A stretch of 64,000 nucleotides of DNA from Desulfuromonadales bacterium (lineage in GTDB: Bacteria > Desulfobacterota > JAENJC01). Where the stretch lies: assembly GCA_919902985.1 (NCBI GenBank), contig CAKKSC010000005.1:62001-126000 (forward strand), written 5' to 3'. A model generated the notes under the pieces. That model searched no databases, was not told the DNA's origin, and was given only the letters and a program-made list of their open reading frames with translations. Positions 62,922 through 64,000 of the stretch are shown one piece after another (position 1 is the stretch's first letter; the number at the start of each line of letters is the position of its first letter). Position numbers and translations under genes: made by a program.

Positions 62922-64000
62922 TTGCATATAAAGCTGTTTAAACGAATATTTACATATTTTTCACCTTACAAGGTGAGGATATTTATTGCCATTGCCGGAA
63001 TGATAATCGTTGCTCTATCCGATGCCGCTCTTGCATATATTGTAAAACCAGTGCTGAACGATGTTTTTATTAAGACTGATCTGAAGATGCTGGCCATTGT
63101 ACCTGTTGCATTGGTCTTGCTTTATCTCTTCAAGGGGATTTTCAGATATATTCAAGCATACCTGATGGGATATGTGGGGCAACGAGTTATAATGGACATA
63201 AGAAACAGGATGTATGAACATTATCAAAGACTATCTTTAGATTATTTTGCAGCTAACCAGACAGGCGCGATGATGTCAAGAATAACTAATGACATAATAT
63301 CAATGCAAAACGCGCTACCCGTGGCTGTAGACCTTGTAAGGCAACCGTTTACACTTGTAGGTCTGATTGCAGTAGCTTTTTATCAGGAGTGGAGGCTTAC
63401 TCTTTTTGCCGTTCTTGCTATGCCTCTTATGATAATCCCATTCGCTGTCTTTATGAAGAAGTTCAGGAAGTACAGTAAAAGGGAGCAGGAAAAAATTGGG
63501 AATATGAGTTCCGTTCTTCAGGAATCAATATCAGGGATTAAAGTTACAAGGGCCTTCGGGATGGAGGAACATGAGATAAACAGATTTAACAAAGAAAATA
63601 TGGATTATTTCAAGGTAAGGATCAAGACAATAATGGCTGAAGAGTTTACATCTCCTCTAAATGAGTTCTTCGGATCTATTGGTATAGCTTTTGTTGTATG
63701 GTATGGCGGATATCAGGTATTAACAGGGGAAAGTTCTCCAGGATCGTTCTTTTCATTTCTTGCTGCTTGCGCCCTTATGTATAACCCTATCAAGAAGCTT
63801 AACTCTGCTAATGCCACTATTCAGGGATCGCTGACCGCCGCAGAGCGTGTATTCCAGATACTTGATACGGAACCGTCTGTCAGGGAAAAGGAAGGCGCTT
63901 TGTCTGTAGATAATGTAAAGGACGGCATAGAGTTTAAAGATGTATCTTTTAAATATCATCAAGACATGATTTTGAATCAAATCAATCTTAAGGTCAGATC
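62922..64000 (+). CDS. msbA: Lipid A export ABC transporter MsbA (partial)
   Basis: The gene runs off the end of the window. About 360 codons show the six-helix export domain (LFKRIFTYFSPYKVRIFIAIAGMIIVALSDAALAYIVKPVLNDVF, DIRNRMYEHYQRLSLDYFAANQTGAMMSRITNDI, GIKVTRAFGMEEHEINRF, AAERVFQILDTEPSV) and the start of the ATPase domain (GIEFKDVSFKYHQDMILNQINLKV). TTG 62922 has GGAGA eight bases upstream and gives a normal N-terminus; GTG 62898 is an alternative next to a repeat-derived GGGGAGG. MsbA flips lipid A-core across the inner membrane, matching its lpxL-like neighbour. Confidence 0.92.
   Translation, partial: MHIKLFKRIFTYFSPYKVRIFIAIAGMIIVALSDAALAYIVKPVLNDVFIKTDLKMLAIVPVALVLLYLFKGIFRYIQAYLMGYVGQRVIMDIRNRMYEHYQRLSLDYFAANQTGAMMSRITNDIISMQNALPVAVDLVRQPFTLVGLIAVAFYQEWRLTLFAVLAMPLMIIPFAVFMKKFRKYSKREQEKIGNMSSVLQESISGIKVTRAFGMEEHEINRFNKENMDYFKVRIKTIMAEEFTSPLNEFFGSIGIAFVVWYGGYQVLTGESSPGSFFSFLAACALMYNPIKKLNSANATIQGSLTAAERVFQILDTEPSVREKEGALSVDNVKDGIEFKDVSFKYHQDMILNQINLKVR

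Overview
The window looks like a chromosomal segment of a Gram-negative bacterium of moderate GC. LpxC, an LpxL-type acyltransferase, LptD, MsbA and an OprP-type porin show an outer membrane with lipopolysaccharide. Arginine AGG and isoleucine ATA codons are common and several genes seem to start at TTG (carA, carB, prfC, an MscS-like gene, msbA). The gene content and the many short interspersed repeats would suit an uncultured Nitrospirota- or deltaproteobacteria-like lineage. That placement is inference; no rRNA or other decisive marker is present.

Layout. 1-1.2 kb: end of a toxin-antitoxin patch (TumE-like pair, MNT nucleotidyltransferase, HEPN remnant). 1.2-7 kb: carA, an unknown gene, carB, greA. 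7-9 kb (minus): an efflux ATPase and periplasmic adaptor with no permease beside them. 9-20 kb: DJ-1/PfpI protein, radical SAM protein, TPR lipoprotein, adenylate cyclase, prfC, tRNA-Cys, AmpG-like transporter, AMIN/amidase, MscS-like membrane protein, HD hydrolase. 20.3-24.5 kb: a toxin-antitoxin pair and a decayed type I-C-like CRISPR-Cas locus (four-repeat array, cas2, frameshifted cas1, truncated cas4, truncated rhuM, cas3 remnant). 24.5-27.2 kb (minus): dapF-dapA-dapB. 27.2-36 kb (minus): AddA-like and AddB-like nucleases separated by a ZIP transporter and two toxin-antitoxin modules. 36-40.7 kb (minus): lpxC, pepA, a cation efflux gene and a REC-GAF-GGDEF regulator. 40.9-49 kb: livK-livH-livM, a GGDEF-EAL protein, then a second patch of broken cas genes on the minus strand (cas5 and a truncated, frameshifted cas8), then livG. 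49-52.8 kb: hybrid histidine kinase and HD-GYP regulator. 52.8-59.6 kb (minus): a binding-protein-like regulator, a 57-residue YezD-type gene, porin, tupA-tupB-tupC (tungstate uptake) and lptD. 59.9-64 kb: lpxL-like acyltransferase, LTA-synthase-like phosphotransferase, and the start of msbA.

Functional themes are cell-envelope building, pyrimidine/arginine and lysine/peptidoglycan precursor synthesis, oxyanion and amino-acid uptake, c-di-GMP and cAMP signalling, and DNA-end processing. The two most unusual things are: (a) a type I-C-like CRISPR-Cas system broken into two patches about 22 kb apart, with a clear rhuM/cas4 recombination junction; and (b) several families of short repeats (heptamer tandem arrays, GTAG...CTAC palindromes, C/G-rich palindromes, a REP-like element). 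Some of these lie in frame inside carB, livM and the addA-like gene, or appear to supply ribosome-binding sites.
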